Part shown: positions 1 through 8,160 of the stretch, one piece after another
Position numbering within the stretch: position 1 is the stretch's first letter
How the letters are laid out: every line of letters begins with the position of its first letter
From: VXNF01 sp965116465
GTDB lineage: Bacteria > Actinomycetota > Acidimicrobiia > Acidimicrobiales > CATQHL01
Direction of reading: 5' to 3'
DNA length: 64,000 nucleotides
Assembly: GCA_965116465.1 (NCBI GenBank)
Contig: OZ220687.1
Span: 620,001 to 684,000 of the forward strand
Made by a program: the position numbers and the translations under genes
The notes under the pieces: generated by a model
What the model saw: only the letters and a program-made list of their open reading frames with translations
The model's database searches: none
Told to the model about the DNA's origin: nothing

Positions 1-776
1 AAGACGAGGTCGAACATCTGCAGCGACGAGATCGTGTTGATCACCGAGACGAACAGCAACGCCAGCCGGATAGAGGGCAACAGGACATGCCTGAAGCGCT
101 GCCAGGCGCCTGCGCCGTCGATCTGCGCAGCCTCGTCGAGCTCGACAGGCGCCTCCTGCATCGCCGACACGATGATGAGCATCGTGAAGCCCACGTTCTT
201 CCAGACGCCCACGGCGATGACCGACGGCAGCGCCCAGGTCGTACTGCGCAGCCACTCCGGCGAAGTGAACCCGGCTGCGCCGATCCAGCCGTCCACGAGC
301 CCGATCTGCGGGTCGAGAAGGAAGCGCCACACCAGGCCCATGGTGGCGAGCGCAGCGATCGTGGGGAAGAAATACGCCGAACGCACCAACTTCGTGAGCG
401 CCGTCGTCCTGCGGAGCCGGTAGGCGATCGCCAGACCGAGGATCGTCTGGGCCGCGACCGCGACCGACGTGTAGAGGAATGTGACCCTCACGGCGTTCCA
501 GAACCTGTCGTCTCCTGCCAGTTCGGCGTAGTTGGCGAGACCGATCCATTCGGTCCGGCGGCCGCTGAGAGACCAGTCGTGAAAGCTGATCCACAGCGAG
601 CGTCCGATGGGGTAGATGACGAAGGCTCCCAGCACGGCAAGAGCCGGGAACAGGAACCAGGCGCCGGACCTGCCCGGCCGGCGCCGCCGCACGGAGCCCC
701 GATGGTGGGATCCGGGATCCCACGTGGCCCCGCCGGCCGGCGGGGCCACGTTCAGCGGTCCGTCGAGTGCGGACAT
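1..776 (-). CDS. Sugar ABC transporter permease (MalF/UgpA type), 3' end cut by window edge
   Basis: Inner-membrane subunit of a binding-protein-dependent carbohydrate importer, read on the minus strand and running off the left edge. The translation shows a first membrane helix (WFLFPALAVLGAFVIYP), the region ISFHDWSL...WIGLANY, further helices, and the ATPase-contact EAA loop (EAAQIDGAG) near residue 228. The ATG at 776 is the longest start; a GTG at 692 sits closer to the first helix and would place the two palindromes at 705-750 in the intergenic region, so the start is uncertain. It follows the binding-protein gene (898-2319) in the same orientation, so both form one operon. Family assignment is secure; substrate is not. 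Confidence 0.88.
   Translation of the reverse strand, partial: MSALDGPLNVAPPAGGATWDPGSHHRGSVRRRRPGRSGAWFLFPALAVLGAFVIYPIGRSLWISFHDWSLSGRRTEWIGLANYAELAGDDRFWNAVRVTFLYTSVAVAAQTILGLAIAYRLRRTTALTKLVRSAYFFPTIAALATMGLVWRFLLDPQIGLVDGWIGAAGFTSPEWLRSTTWALPSVIAVGVWKNVGFTMLIIVSAMQEAPVELDEAAQIDGAGAWQRFRHVLLPSIRLALLFVSVINTISSLQMFDLV
705..750. promoter_or_regulatory. Two abutting perfect palindromes between binding-protein and permease genes
   Basis: Positions 705-723 read GTGGGATCC-G-GGATCCCAC, and 723-750 form a 28-base perfect palindrome (CGTGGCCC...GGGCCACG, centred on CCGG|CCGG). They lie just after the lipoprotein gene and at or before the permease start. Strong RNA hairpins at this place in importer operons typically protect the upstream binding-protein mRNA or attenuate read-through so the binding protein is made in excess. 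That role is inferred; no T-run follows. Confidence 0.5.
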
Positions 777-897
777 GGCGCCCCCGGTGCAATCATGCAC
801 ACGTGCCACCGGCACGATTCTCGCGTAGCCACCGGGGACTCACGTCTCGGTTGTTGTGGCCACTCCGGTGCCCGCAGCCGGCGGGCGCCCGGAGCAT

Positions 898-2319
898 CTA
901 GCCGCAGCCGGCGATGTCGTTCGCGGCGCGCGCCGCGCTCGCGGCGGCCTCGGCGACATCCGCGCCCCGCGTGATCGATTCGATGAGGGGCACGAACACG
1001 TCGTTGTCGATCTGCGCGGAGGCGCGCACGCCCGGCATGTACAGGCGGGCGTCGGGAAGCGCGGAGGCGAACTGGGCGACGGTCGCGTTGGCGGCGAGCC
1101 CGGCGTCATCGGCGAGGTCGGTGCGGGACGGCGGGAACCCGGAGTCCAGCGCGAACTGGCGTTGCGCCTCGGCGGAGTTCCACCAGGCCAGGAACCGCTG
1201 CGCCTCCGCGGGATGCGCGGTGTCGCGGGACACCATCAAGGGGACCGTGGAGGCCAGTGTGACCTGACCGTCCACGCCGGCGGGGATCGGCGCCACCCCG
1301 AAGTTGATGCCCGCGCCCGCATAGCCGCCAGCGGCCCAGGGGCCGTTCATCTGCAATGCCGCCTGACCGGCCGCGAACAGCGTGTCGGACTCGGCTCCGG
1401 TCTGGCCGACGGGGCTCACGCCCTCGTCCTCGACCAGCGCCGACCAGGTCTCCAGTGCCGAGATCGTGGCGGCATCGTCAAGCGCGCTGCAGGTCGTCGA
1501 GGCCATGATGTCGCCTCCGGCCATCCAGATCAGCAGCGGCCACATCTGGATGGTCTGGTGATCCGCGAGCGAGATGCCGAACTGTCCGGCGCCGTCGGTC
1601 ATCGCCCGGGCATACTCCACCAATTCGTCGCTGGTCGCCGGCGGCCCGGCGAGTCCCGCAGCCTCGATGAGGTCGATGTTGTAGTAGAGCTGCAGCGTGG
1701 CGACGTTCGCCGGCGCGGCGTACAGGGTCCCGTCGACGGTGAACGCATCCCTCACGAACTGCGGCACCACCGCGGGGTCGAGTTGACCGTCGCCTGTCCC
1801 GAGCAGATCGTCCAGGGGCAGCACCAACCCGTCGTCCACGTACCGGTAGATGATGCCGGGATCGAAGTTCGGCGTCGCGAGGTCCGGGCCGCTTCCGGTC
1901 CCCCACGCCGCGGGCAGCGTCTGACCGATGCTGTCCCACGGTTGCACGTCCATCGTCACCTGGATATTGGGGTGCAACTCGTTGAAGCGGTCCACGATCG
2001 CTTCGTACGCGACGCGGTCGGGCCCGGTGAAGCCTGTCATCACCGTTAGTTCGACGACCTCGGCAGCCGGGGCCGGCGCGGGCTCAGGTGGAGGTGCGGG
2101 TGCGGGTTCGGGTTCGGGAGCCGGTGCCGGTGCGGGTTCGGGAGCCGGTGCGGGTGCGGGTTCGGGAGCCGGTGCGGGCGCCGGCGGCTCCGGTGCAGGC
2201 GCGGGTGCGGCCGATCCGGCCTCATCGTCTCCCCCACAGGCGGCGGCGACCAGCGCCAGCGCCAGCACTGCACCCAGCCACGCCGTCGCTGCCCTTCCTG
2301 ATTTCTTTCCTCTACTCAT
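898..2319 (-). CDS. Extracellular solute-binding lipoprotein of a sugar ABC importer
   Basis: Family 1 solute-binding protein, 473 residues. The N-terminus is a lipoprotein signal: KKSGR basic start, hydrophobic core, lipobox AAAC with the acylated Cys at residue 28. A long Pro/Ala/Glu linker (about residues 37-90) tethers the binding domain. The mature part starts ELTVMTGFTGPDRVAYEAIVD and contains the family features WKNSAEA-like 'WWNSAEAQRQFA' near the C-terminus and 'AGQAALQMNGPWA'. It begins 6 bases after the stop of the acid-sugar dehydratase gene and precedes the permease. It captures the substrate outside the membrane, and the neighbouring enzyme suggests a sugar acid (inference). Confidence 0.93.
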   Translation of the reverse strand: MSRGKKSGRAATAWLGAVLALALVAAACGGDDEAGSAAPAPAPEPPAPAPAPEPAPAPAPEPAPAPAPEPEPAPAPPPEPAPAPAAEVVELTVMTGFTGPDRVAYEAIVDRFNELHPNIQVTMDVQPWDSIGQTLPAAWGTGSGPDLATPNFDPGIIYRYVDDGLVLPLDDLLGTGDGQLDPAVVPQFVRDAFTVDGTLYAAPANVATLQLYYNIDLIEAAGLAGPPATSDELVEYARAMTDGAGQFGISLADHQTIQMWPLLIWMAGGDIMASTTCSALDDAATISALETWSALVEDEGVSPVGQTGAESDTLFAAGQAALQMNGPWAAGGYAGAGINFGVAPIPAGVDGQVTLASTVPLMVSRDTAHPAEAQRFLAWWNSAEAQRQFALDSGFPPSRTDLADDAGLAANATVAQFASALPDARLYMPGVRASAQIDNDVFVPLIESITRGADVAEAAASAARAANDIAGCG

Positions 2320-2325
2320 GCTTCC

Positions 2326-3573
2326 CTACCTTTCATCGTCGGGTCTGCTCGACCCGGTGACGACCGGTCGCCACCGACCGGCGCTCACCGAACTCGACTC
2401 AACGGCGCCGCGGCTCTCCGGCGGTGGCTCCGCGCCGCGCAACTCCCAGCCCGGGGAGAACAACTCCAGGGAGCGACGCCCGCTGTCGGCGTGGCTCTCG
2501 ACGCGATCCCAGTCGACTTCGATCCCCAGCCCCGGCCCCGTTGGGACCTCGATCCAGCCGTCGACCACGGCGATCGGCGGATCGACGAGATCGCGGGTCC
2601 AGGCCTCGTTGAAGCTGTCGAAGGATTCCTGGACGTAGAAATTCGGCACGCAGGCTCCGAGCTGCGCGCTGACCGCCGAGCAGATGGGCCCCTGGGCGTT
2701 GTGGGGCGCCACCACGGCGCGGCAGGCGTCGGCCAGTGACGCCACCTGCCGCGCGCGCCAGAGACCCCCGAGGTGAACCGGCTCGGGCTGCACGATTCCC
2801 ACCACTCCCGTGGCGAGCAATTCGGCGAACTGCTGCAGGCTCGAGAACGACTCGCCCGCGGCGATGGGGACGGGGGATCGCCGCGCCACCTCGGTCAGCA
2901 GCGGGATGTTGTGATGGGAGACCGGCTCCTCGAACCAGGCCGGGCGGAACGGAGCGAGCCGTTCGGCAATGCGCACCGCTGCCGACGTGCCGAAGCGGCC
3001 ATGAGCCTCGACCATCAGGTCAACAGCGGTGCCGACCTCCTCGCGCACAGCCTCCACCAGGGCGACGGACAAGTCCTCCTCGTAGCCGCTCTGCGCCTGC
3101 CAGGAGTCGCCGAAGGGGTCGAACTTCATGGCCGTGAAACCCCGCTCGATGACACGGCGCGCCGCGCCGGCGAACTCCTCCGGCGTGCGATCGACGGTGT
3201 ACCAGCCGTTGGCGTAGGCCCTGACCCGGTCGCGGAGTTGCCCGCCGAGCAGTCTGTGCACCGGCGTGTCCAACGCCTTGCCGACGAGGTCCCAGCACGC
3301 CATCTCGACCGCGGCGACAGCAGCGCCGTGGATCTGCCCACCGTCGGTGTAGACATCACGCTGGGTGGCGAGCAGCAGCGCCTCGATGTCGAACGGGTCG
3401 TGACCTGCGAATCTCTTCTCGAGTTCGCGAATGGCCGTCTCGACAGTGCCGGAGAAGGCATTGACGGTCCCCTCGCCAACGCCCGAGATCCCCTCGTCGG
3501 TGGCGACTCGAACCCAGAGCCAGTCCTTCCAACTGTTGGCGATGGTGTGGACAGTGATCCCGGTGATCTTCAT
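2326..3573 (-). CDS. Mandelate racemase / muconate lactonizing enzyme family, probable acid-sugar dehydratase
   Basis: Enolase-superfamily enzyme, 415 residues from the ATG at 3573 (MKITGITVHTIANSWKDWLW). Visible catalytic elements in order: Lys in AMKFDPFGDSW, the metal ligands in MVEAHGRF, WFEEPV and AAGES, and a late His in VAPHNAQGPI. The E-A-H-G-R arrangement resembles galactonate-dehydratase-type members, so dehydration of an aldonate or uronate to a 2-keto-3-deoxy acid is the likely reaction (family knowledge; substrate inferred). It is the first gene of the transporter operon and is divergent from the FadR-type regulator, with a palindromic site between them. The open frame extends upstream through the regulator gene, but the homologous start is clear. 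Confidence 0.9.
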   Translation of the reverse strand: MKITGITVHTIANSWKDWLWVRVATDEGISGVGEGTVNAFSGTVETAIRELEKRFAGHDPFDIEALLLATQRDVYTDGGQIHGAAVAAVEMACWDLVGKALDTPVHRLLGGQLRDRVRAYANGWYTVDRTPEEFAGAARRVIERGFTAMKFDPFGDSWQAQSGYEEDLSVALVEAVREEVGTAVDLMVEAHGRFGTSAAVRIAERLAPFRPAWFEEPVSHHNIPLLTEVARRSPVPIAAGESFSSLQQFAELLATGVVGIVQPEPVHLGGLWRARQVASLADACRAVVAPHNAQGPICSAVSAQLGACVPNFYVQESFDSFNEAWTRDLVDPPIAVVDGWIEVPTGPGLGIEVDWDRVESHADSGRRSLELFSPGWELRGAEPPPESRGAVESSSVSAGRWRPVVTGSSRPDDER

Positions 3574-3596
3574 GAAGCGCCCCGATTGCGGTCCGT

Positions 3597-3649
3597 ATAT
3601 CAATAGTATCATATTATGATATGTACGCGCAAGGGCCTCCCGGTACACT
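3597..3649. promoter_or_regulatory. Divergent promoter region with palindromic operator for the FadR/GntR regulator
   Basis: An AT-rich island in GC-rich surroundings. It holds the perfect palindrome TATCAT-ATT-ATGATA (3607-3621), nested in a wider ATATCA (3597-3602)...TGATAT (3617-3622) pair. A -10-like TACACT (3644-3649) ends 7 bases before the regulator's ATG, as expected for a leaderless transcript. Location between a GntR-family gene and the operon it probably controls makes it the best operator candidate. Confidence 0.6.
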
Positions 3650-3656
3650 GCCCCCG

Positions 3657-4415
3657 ATGGACTTCGAGACCCGCACCGGGGCCGGCCTACGCCAGCAGAC
3701 CGTCGAGCGAATCGGTTACGGAATCGTTGACAGCACCTTCCCGACCGGGCACCGGTTCGCCAGCCAGGACGACCTATCCGCGGAACTCGGCGTCTCGCGC
3801 ACCGTGCTCCGCGAGGCCCTGGGTCTCCTCCGAGACAAGGGACTGATCGAGTCCCGTCCGAAGGTGGGCACCGTCGTGGCGAGCCCCCGCTCGTGGAATC
3901 TGCTGGATCCGGACGTCCTGCGTTGGAGCATCGCCGCCCGATCAGCACCGACGACACTCGGCCACGTTGCCGAGGTGCGTCTGCTAATCGAACCGGAAGC
4001 GGCCCGGCTGGCCGCCCGCCGGCGCAGCGACGAGGCGGCGGACGAACTCGTCGACCTGCATCAGGCGATGGCCGAGACGGTCGCCGACTTCCCGCGATAC
4101 ATCGAAGCCGACCTGGCCTTTCACGACGCGGTGTTCCGGGCGGCGGCGAACCCCGTACTCGCCCACATGGCGGGAACGATCCGGGTCGCCCTCGAGGGGA
4201 GCCGGGTACTCACGGTCCACGTGCCCGGAGGGCCGGCCACGACCCTCGATCTACACCTCGACGTCGCGCACGCCATCGGCCGGCGGGACGAGGACGAAGC
4301 CGCCCGGGTCATGACCGAACTGATCGAGGTCTCGGCCGATGACCTCCTGCGCATGCTGCAGGCGCCCGCGCCGCAGCGGCCGCCCGGCGCATCGGTGGGC
4401 GGCGCTAGGTCATGA
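3657..4415 (+). CDS. FadR-subfamily GntR transcriptional regulator
   Basis: 252 residues. The N-terminal winged helix (about residues 12-76) carries the GntR recognition pattern FASQDDLSAELGVSRTVLRE and the wing SRPKVGTVV. The C-terminal FCD ligand-binding domain is all-helical, with metal/ligand-type His residues in FHDAVFRAAANP and LDLHLDVAHAIGRRD. The ATG at 3657 is preferred over the in-frame ATG at 3621 because it lies 7 bases after a -10-like TACACT and leaves the palindrome at 3607-3621 outside the gene. FadR/UxuR relatives usually repress sugar-acid or fatty-acid genes and release DNA on binding the pathway acid, which fits the divergent dehydratase/transporter operon. Confidence 0.9.
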   Translation: MDFETRTGAGLRQQTVERIGYGIVDSTFPTGHRFASQDDLSAELGVSRTVLREALGLLRDKGLIESRPKVGTVVASPRSWNLLDPDVLRWSIAARSAPTTLGHVAEVRLLIEPEAARLAARRRSDEAADELVDLHQAMAETVADFPRYIEADLAFHDAVFRAAANPVLAHMAGTIRVALEGSRVLTVHVPGGPATTLDLHLDVAHAIGRRDEDEAARVMTELIEVSADDLLRMLQAPAPQRPPGASVGGARS

Positions 4416-4671
4416 GAAGCGTCCCTGTCGCCACTCGCTATTGTCAAGTTCCGGCACCTGAGTGACACGTTGGCTCCGACTGAACGGGTCAGCATCAACG
4501 ACATCGGCAGCGTCCCGCCGAGGTGTGGGGTCTTGAGGTAGCTGAAGGGTCCACCTGTAGGTGCGTTATCGGCATGATCCTCGGTGACCGGGCCTTGTGG
4601 GCGGTGGCGATGGAGGCCAATGTGGCCGGCGTTGACCCGGGTCAGCAGCGCCCATGCGTTGAGGGTAGTGG

Positions 4672-4677
4672 TATATT
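4672..4677 (+). promoter_or_regulatory. -10 element of the AbrB/PIN toxin-antitoxin operon
   Basis: TATATT ends 6 bases before the ATG at 4684, so transcription would begin at or next to the start codon (leaderless). No good -35 hexamer is visible 16-18 bases upstream. The 4416-4671 stretch before it contains no gene I can support. Confidence 0.4.
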
Positions 4678-4683
4678 GATCCT

Positions 4684-4926
4684 ATGAGTGGGACATATCC
4701 GCTGGTAGTGGGAGACAGGGGTCGGATCGTTGTGCCCGCCGCAGTGCGTGAGCGCGCCGGCCTGGCCGAGGGGACGCCACTGGTGCTCCTGGAAGCCCGC
4801 GACGGCCTCGTCCTCCTGACGCGGGAGCAACTGCGCGCCCGGATCCGCGCTGAACTGAGCGGTCTGGATCTCGTCGCGGAGTTGCTGGCGGACCGCCGGA
4901 GTCTCGCCCAGCAGGAGGATTCCTGA
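4684..4926 (+). CDS. AbrB/MazE-type antitoxin (VapB-like)
   Basis: 80 residues. The swapped-hairpin DNA-binding fold is recognisable from VVGDRGRIVVPAAVRERAGLAEGTP near the N-terminus, followed by a short helical toxin-binding tail (REQLRARIRAELSG). The stop overlaps the ATG of the PIN-domain gene by one base (TGATG), the usual arrangement for antitoxin followed by toxin. It should bind its own promoter and neutralise the downstream RNase. Confidence 0.85.
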   Translation: MSGTYPLVVGDRGRIVVPAAVRERAGLAEGTPLVLLEARDGLVLLTREQLRARIRAELSGLDLVAELLADRRSLAQQEDS

Positions 4927-5294
4927 TGACCGTCGTGGCCGACAGTTCCGCGCTACTCGCCTTCCTGCAGGGCGAAGAGGGAACGAGCGTCATTGAAGAG
5001 GCGCTCGCCGGCGATGTTCGCTGCGGCGCGGCCAACTGGTCCGAGGTTGCACAGAAGGTGACCGCCGCGGGACGAGACTGGCATCTGGTCCGAGCCCTGC
5101 TGGAGAGCTACGCGGTCCGGATCGAACCCGTGGTGGCCGAGGACGCCGAGTGGGCAGCCGGCCGATGGCGCCGCGGCGAGGGTCTCTCGCTCGGTGACCG
5201 TCTGTGCATGGCCCTCGCCGAGCGACTCGACACAGAGGTCTTGACTGCCGATCAAGCGTGGGGCACAGCCGATCGCGTGAAGCAGATCCGCTAG
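4926..5294 (+). CDS. PIN-domain ribonuclease toxin (VapC-like)
   Basis: 122 residues with PIN acidic residues: Asp in VVADSSALLAFL at the N-terminus, Glu in ANWSEVAQK, and the late Asp residues in SLGDRLCMALAE and VLTADQAW. Such proteins are Mg2+-dependent endoribonucleases that cleave tRNA or rRNA when freed from antitoxin (family knowledge). Start overlaps the antitoxin stop by one base. Confidence 0.87.
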   Translation: MTVVADSSALLAFLQGEEGTSVIEEALAGDVRCGAANWSEVAQKVTAAGRDWHLVRALLESYAVRIEPVVAEDAEWAAGRWRRGEGLSLGDRLCMALAERLDTEVLTADQAWGTADRVKQIR

Positions 5295-5528
5295 ACCCCG
5301 CCCGGCCACCGAGCACAACTGCCCGAGTCGCTCGCCGCGATCGGCGACGAGAACACGAACGGCCCCGCCGTTCACGCGGGCAACAGGGTGTCAGCAGCGC
5401 CGACGGCTTCGCCTGCACGGCGCACCCTACTTCGACGTGGCCGGCCCTTAGATCCTTCTCGGCCCGGACGGCGCGGGGCGGACCTGCGGCGTAGCCTGCG
5501 ACGCGCGCGGCAGCCAGGAGGATCGATC

Positions 5529-6035
5529 ATGTTGCCCAACAGCTTCGTCACCGACGTCCAGCAGGTGGCCCTCATCGTCCGCGACCTCGACACCACGATC
5601 GCGGAATACACCAACCGGCTCGGCATCGGACCTTGGCGGGTGATCAACTGCGTGCCGCCCCGGCTGACGGACATGCGCATCCGCGGCGAACCGGTCCCCT
5701 ACAGCATGAAGCTGGCCGTCGCCCGCACGGGGAACACGATGTGGGAGATGATCGAGCCGGTTGACGGTCCGTCCATCTACCAGGAGTTCCTCGACGAACG
5801 CGGCGAGGGGCTCCACCACCTGATCGTCGAACACGAGGGACTCCACTACGACGAGGCATTGGCGCTGTTCGCCGAGCGCGGCTGCCCGCCGGTGATGGAG
5901 GGGTGCCTGGACGGGATCCGCTACGCCTACGTCGAGACGGAGGGACCTCTCAAGACCACGTTCGAGATCGTCCACCGCCCGGTGGGCGCCAAGCCCGTGG
6001 CACCGGACTACTGGTACCCCGCGCCACCGGAATGA
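5529..6035 (+). CDS. VOC-family (glyoxalase/epimerase fold) protein
   Basis: 168 residues with one vicinal-oxygen-chelate module pair: QQVALIVRDLDTTIAEYTNRLGIGPW at the start, GEGLHHLIVEH in the middle, and YVETEGPLKTTFEIVHRP at the end. The metal-ligand type His/Glu positions resemble methylmalonyl-CoA epimerase-like proteins, but a specific reaction cannot be read. Ribosome site AGGAGG lies 8 bases before the ATG. It is the first gene of a six-gene operon; its stop overlaps the next start (AATGA). The 5295-5528 leader holds no supported gene. Confidence 0.8.
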   Translation: MLPNSFVTDVQQVALIVRDLDTTIAEYTNRLGIGPWRVINCVPPRLTDMRIRGEPVPYSMKLAVARTGNTMWEMIEPVDGPSIYQEFLDERGEGLHHLIVEHEGLHYDEALALFAERGCPPVMEGCLDGIRYAYVETEGPLKTTFEIVHRPVGAKPVAPDYWYPAPPE

Positions 6036-7021
6036 GGTACGGACTGGCGATCTGGCTGGATCAGCCCCTGGACTCGCTCGCCGAACTCGCCGTCGCCGCC
6101 GAGGAGGCGGGTTTCGCCGACGTGTGGCTGCCGGACCACTACTTCCTGCGCGACGTCTATGTGGCGCAGGCCCTCATCGCCGCCCGGACCACGACCCTGC
6201 GCCTGGCCACCGGCGTCGCCGCGATCCAGCTGCGCCACCCCGCCCTCATCGCCAGCGCGGCCGCCACGATCGCCGAGTGTTCCGGCGGGCGTGCGGTCAT
6301 CGGGATCGGCCCGGGCGGTCACGAGTTCCCCTCCCAGTTCGGGATGCGGCCCAAGAGCCCGCTGAACATGCTCCGCGAGGCCGTGGCGATCATCCGGCAA
6401 CTCGGTTCGGGCCCGGCGCGATTCCGGGGCACCTACTTCTCCGCCGACGGTTCCGCGCTCGGCTGGCGGGTTGATCCGCCGCCGGTCTACGTGTCGGCGC
6501 GGGGTCCCCGCATGCTGGAGTTGGCCGGCGAGATCGCCGACGGGGTCATCATCCACGGTGTGCACCGCGACTTCCTGGACTACGCCCGCGCCCGCGTCGC
6601 CCACGGCGCCGGCAGAGCCGGCCGCGACCCACAGGAGTGCACGATCGCGGTCATGCTGGACGTCGAAGTCGACCGCGACGAGGCCGCCGCCATCGACCGG
6701 CTCCGTTCCCGCTGCACGCTCATGGCGGGGGGCAGCTACGCCGAGGAGTTGATCCCGGTCTACGGCTTCGACCCCGGCGCCGTGGCGACGCTGCGAGCGG
6801 CCCTCAACGACCCCGACGTGCGCGAGGCCGGCTACGTGACCGACGACATGGTCCGCGCCTTCGCCTTCGGCGGGACGCTCGAGACGGTCGCGGCGCGCCT
6901 CGGCGAACTCGACGAACTCGGCGTGGATCTCGCCATCCTGAAGCTCGACCAGAGCGACACCGCCGCAACCCGGGCGCTGATCGAGACCCTCGGCCCCGTC
7001 ATCAAGGGAGAACGCGCATGA
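6032..7021 (+). CDS. LLM-class (luciferase-like) flavin/F420-dependent oxidoreductase
   Basis: 329 residues in a luciferase-like TIM barrel: MRYGLAIWLDQPLDSLAELA, AGFADVWLPDHYF, LATGVAAIQLRHP, and GIGPGGHEFPSQFGM. The last two segments match methylene-H4MPT-reductase-like F420-dependent members more closely than FMN monooxygenases; this is a judgement by eye. Starts with ATG overlapping the VOC stop by 3 bases and ends overlapping the next start by 4 bases, so translation is coupled. Probably a hydride-transfer step in the operon's catabolic route. Confidence 0.85.
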   Translation: MRYGLAIWLDQPLDSLAELAVAAEEAGFADVWLPDHYFLRDVYVAQALIAARTTTLRLATGVAAIQLRHPALIASAAATIAECSGGRAVIGIGPGGHEFPSQFGMRPKSPLNMLREAVAIIRQLGSGPARFRGTYFSADGSALGWRVDPPPVYVSARGPRMLELAGEIADGVIIHGVHRDFLDYARARVAHGAGRAGRDPQECTIAVMLDVEVDRDEAAAIDRLRSRCTLMAGGSYAEELIPVYGFDPGAVATLRAALNDPDVREAGYVTDDMVRAFAFGGTLETVAARLGELDELGVDLAILKLDQSDTAATRALIETLGPVIKGERA

Positions 7022-8157
7022 CCGCACCCGCCGGGATCGTCGTCATCGGAACAGGAGGCGGCGGCCTGACCATCGCCGCCGAACTCGGACTGGCCGGCCG
7101 GCCGGTCGTCCTGGCGGATCAGCCCCGGTTCGGCGCCGCCCTCGAGGCCATCGACGCCGCCGGCGGCATCGAGTTGACGTTCCGCACCTCGCTCACCGAC
7201 ACGACCTCGAAGGCGCGGCTCGCACCCGTGGCAGCGACGTCAGTGGATCCCGCGGCAGCCGCCGTGGGCGCCGAGCTGGTGATCGTCTGCGTGCCCGCCT
7301 TCGGGCACGAGCCGCTGGCGGGGATGCTGGCGAGCCGCTGGCGGGACGGACAGACCGTTCTCTGGGTGGGCGAGCCCGGCGGCTCGTTCGCGGCCGTCGC
7401 AGCGCTCCGGGCGATCGACCGGCGCCCCGACGTCACCTTCGGCGACACGAACACGCTCCCCTACTACGGCGCGCTGGTCTCCGGACCCGGGAAGGTGGGG
7501 GCGATACGCAAGAGCGGCGGGACGCTCGTCGCCGCCCTGCCGAGCGGCCGCCTCGACCGCGTCGCCGGCGTGGCGGCGGGCATCTGGCCATGGGTCACGC
7601 CGGCCGAGAACGTCTGGGAGACGCTGCTGCTGAACTTCAACGCCATCGACCACGTCCCGGCGATGCTCCTGAACCTGGGGGCGATCCAGCAGCCCGGTGG
7701 CACGTTCACCCTCTGGGGCGCCGGCGGCACCCCCGGCGTCGTCAACGTCATCGAGGCGCTCGACGGCGAGTACCTGGCGATGCGCAAGGCCCTCGGCATC
7801 GCCAACGAGACGCCGTACGAGGAATACCTGGTTGGTCAGGGCCTGGCCCCGCGCAAGGGCGCCGACCTGCACGAGACGCTGCAGTCGAGCCTGCTGCCGA
7901 CCCTGCAGTTCCGCTGCGGCCCCGACTCCCTCGACCACCGGTTCGTCTCCGAGGACGTGCCCTTCTCGCTCGTCCTGGCCTCATCGCTCGGCCGGGAACT
8001 CGGCGTCGCGACGCCCGTGATCGACAGCCTCGTCACCCTGGCGTCGGTGGCGTCGGGACACGACTACGCCGCCGAGGGCAAGACGCTCGCCGGCTGGGGA
8101 CTCGGCGCCGCCGGCGTCGAGGGCCTCCGCTCCGCTGTCGAGGCGGGTTGGTGGTGA
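7018..8157 (+). CDS. NAD(P)-dependent octopine/nopaline-dehydrogenase-family protein
   Basis: 379 residues. N-terminal Rossmann motif GTGGGGLTIAAELGLAGRPVVL (about residues 11-32) and the second strand-loop VIVCVPAFGHEPLAGML. The C-terminal helical domain carries WETLLLNFNAIDHVPAMLLNLG with the family's Asn-x-x-x-His catalytic pattern. Relatives reductively condense an amino acid with a 2-oxo acid, or the reverse. Overlaps the previous gene by 4 bases and ends 3 bases before the amidohydrolase. Substrate not deducible. Confidence 0.82.
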   Translation: MTAPAGIVVIGTGGGGLTIAAELGLAGRPVVLADQPRFGAALEAIDAAGGIELTFRTSLTDTTSKARLAPVAATSVDPAAAAVGAELVIVCVPAFGHEPLAGMLASRWRDGQTVLWVGEPGGSFAAVAALRAIDRRPDVTFGDTNTLPYYGALVSGPGKVGAIRKSGGTLVAALPSGRLDRVAGVAAGIWPWVTPAENVWETLLLNFNAIDHVPAMLLNLGAIQQPGGTFTLWGAGGTPGVVNVIEALDGEYLAMRKALGIANETPYEEYLVGQGLAPRKGADLHETLQSSLLPTLQFRCGPDSLDHRFVSEDVPFSLVLASSLGRELGVATPVIDSLVTLASVASGHDYAAEGKTLAGWGLGAAGVEGLRSAVEAGWW

Positions 8158-8160
8158 CCC

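Noticed and set aside
4416..4671. Possible insertion-sequence remnant before the AbrB/PIN pair
   Set aside because: The stretch has no coding frame, terminal inverted repeats or target duplication I can define, so I cannot call it a mobile element.
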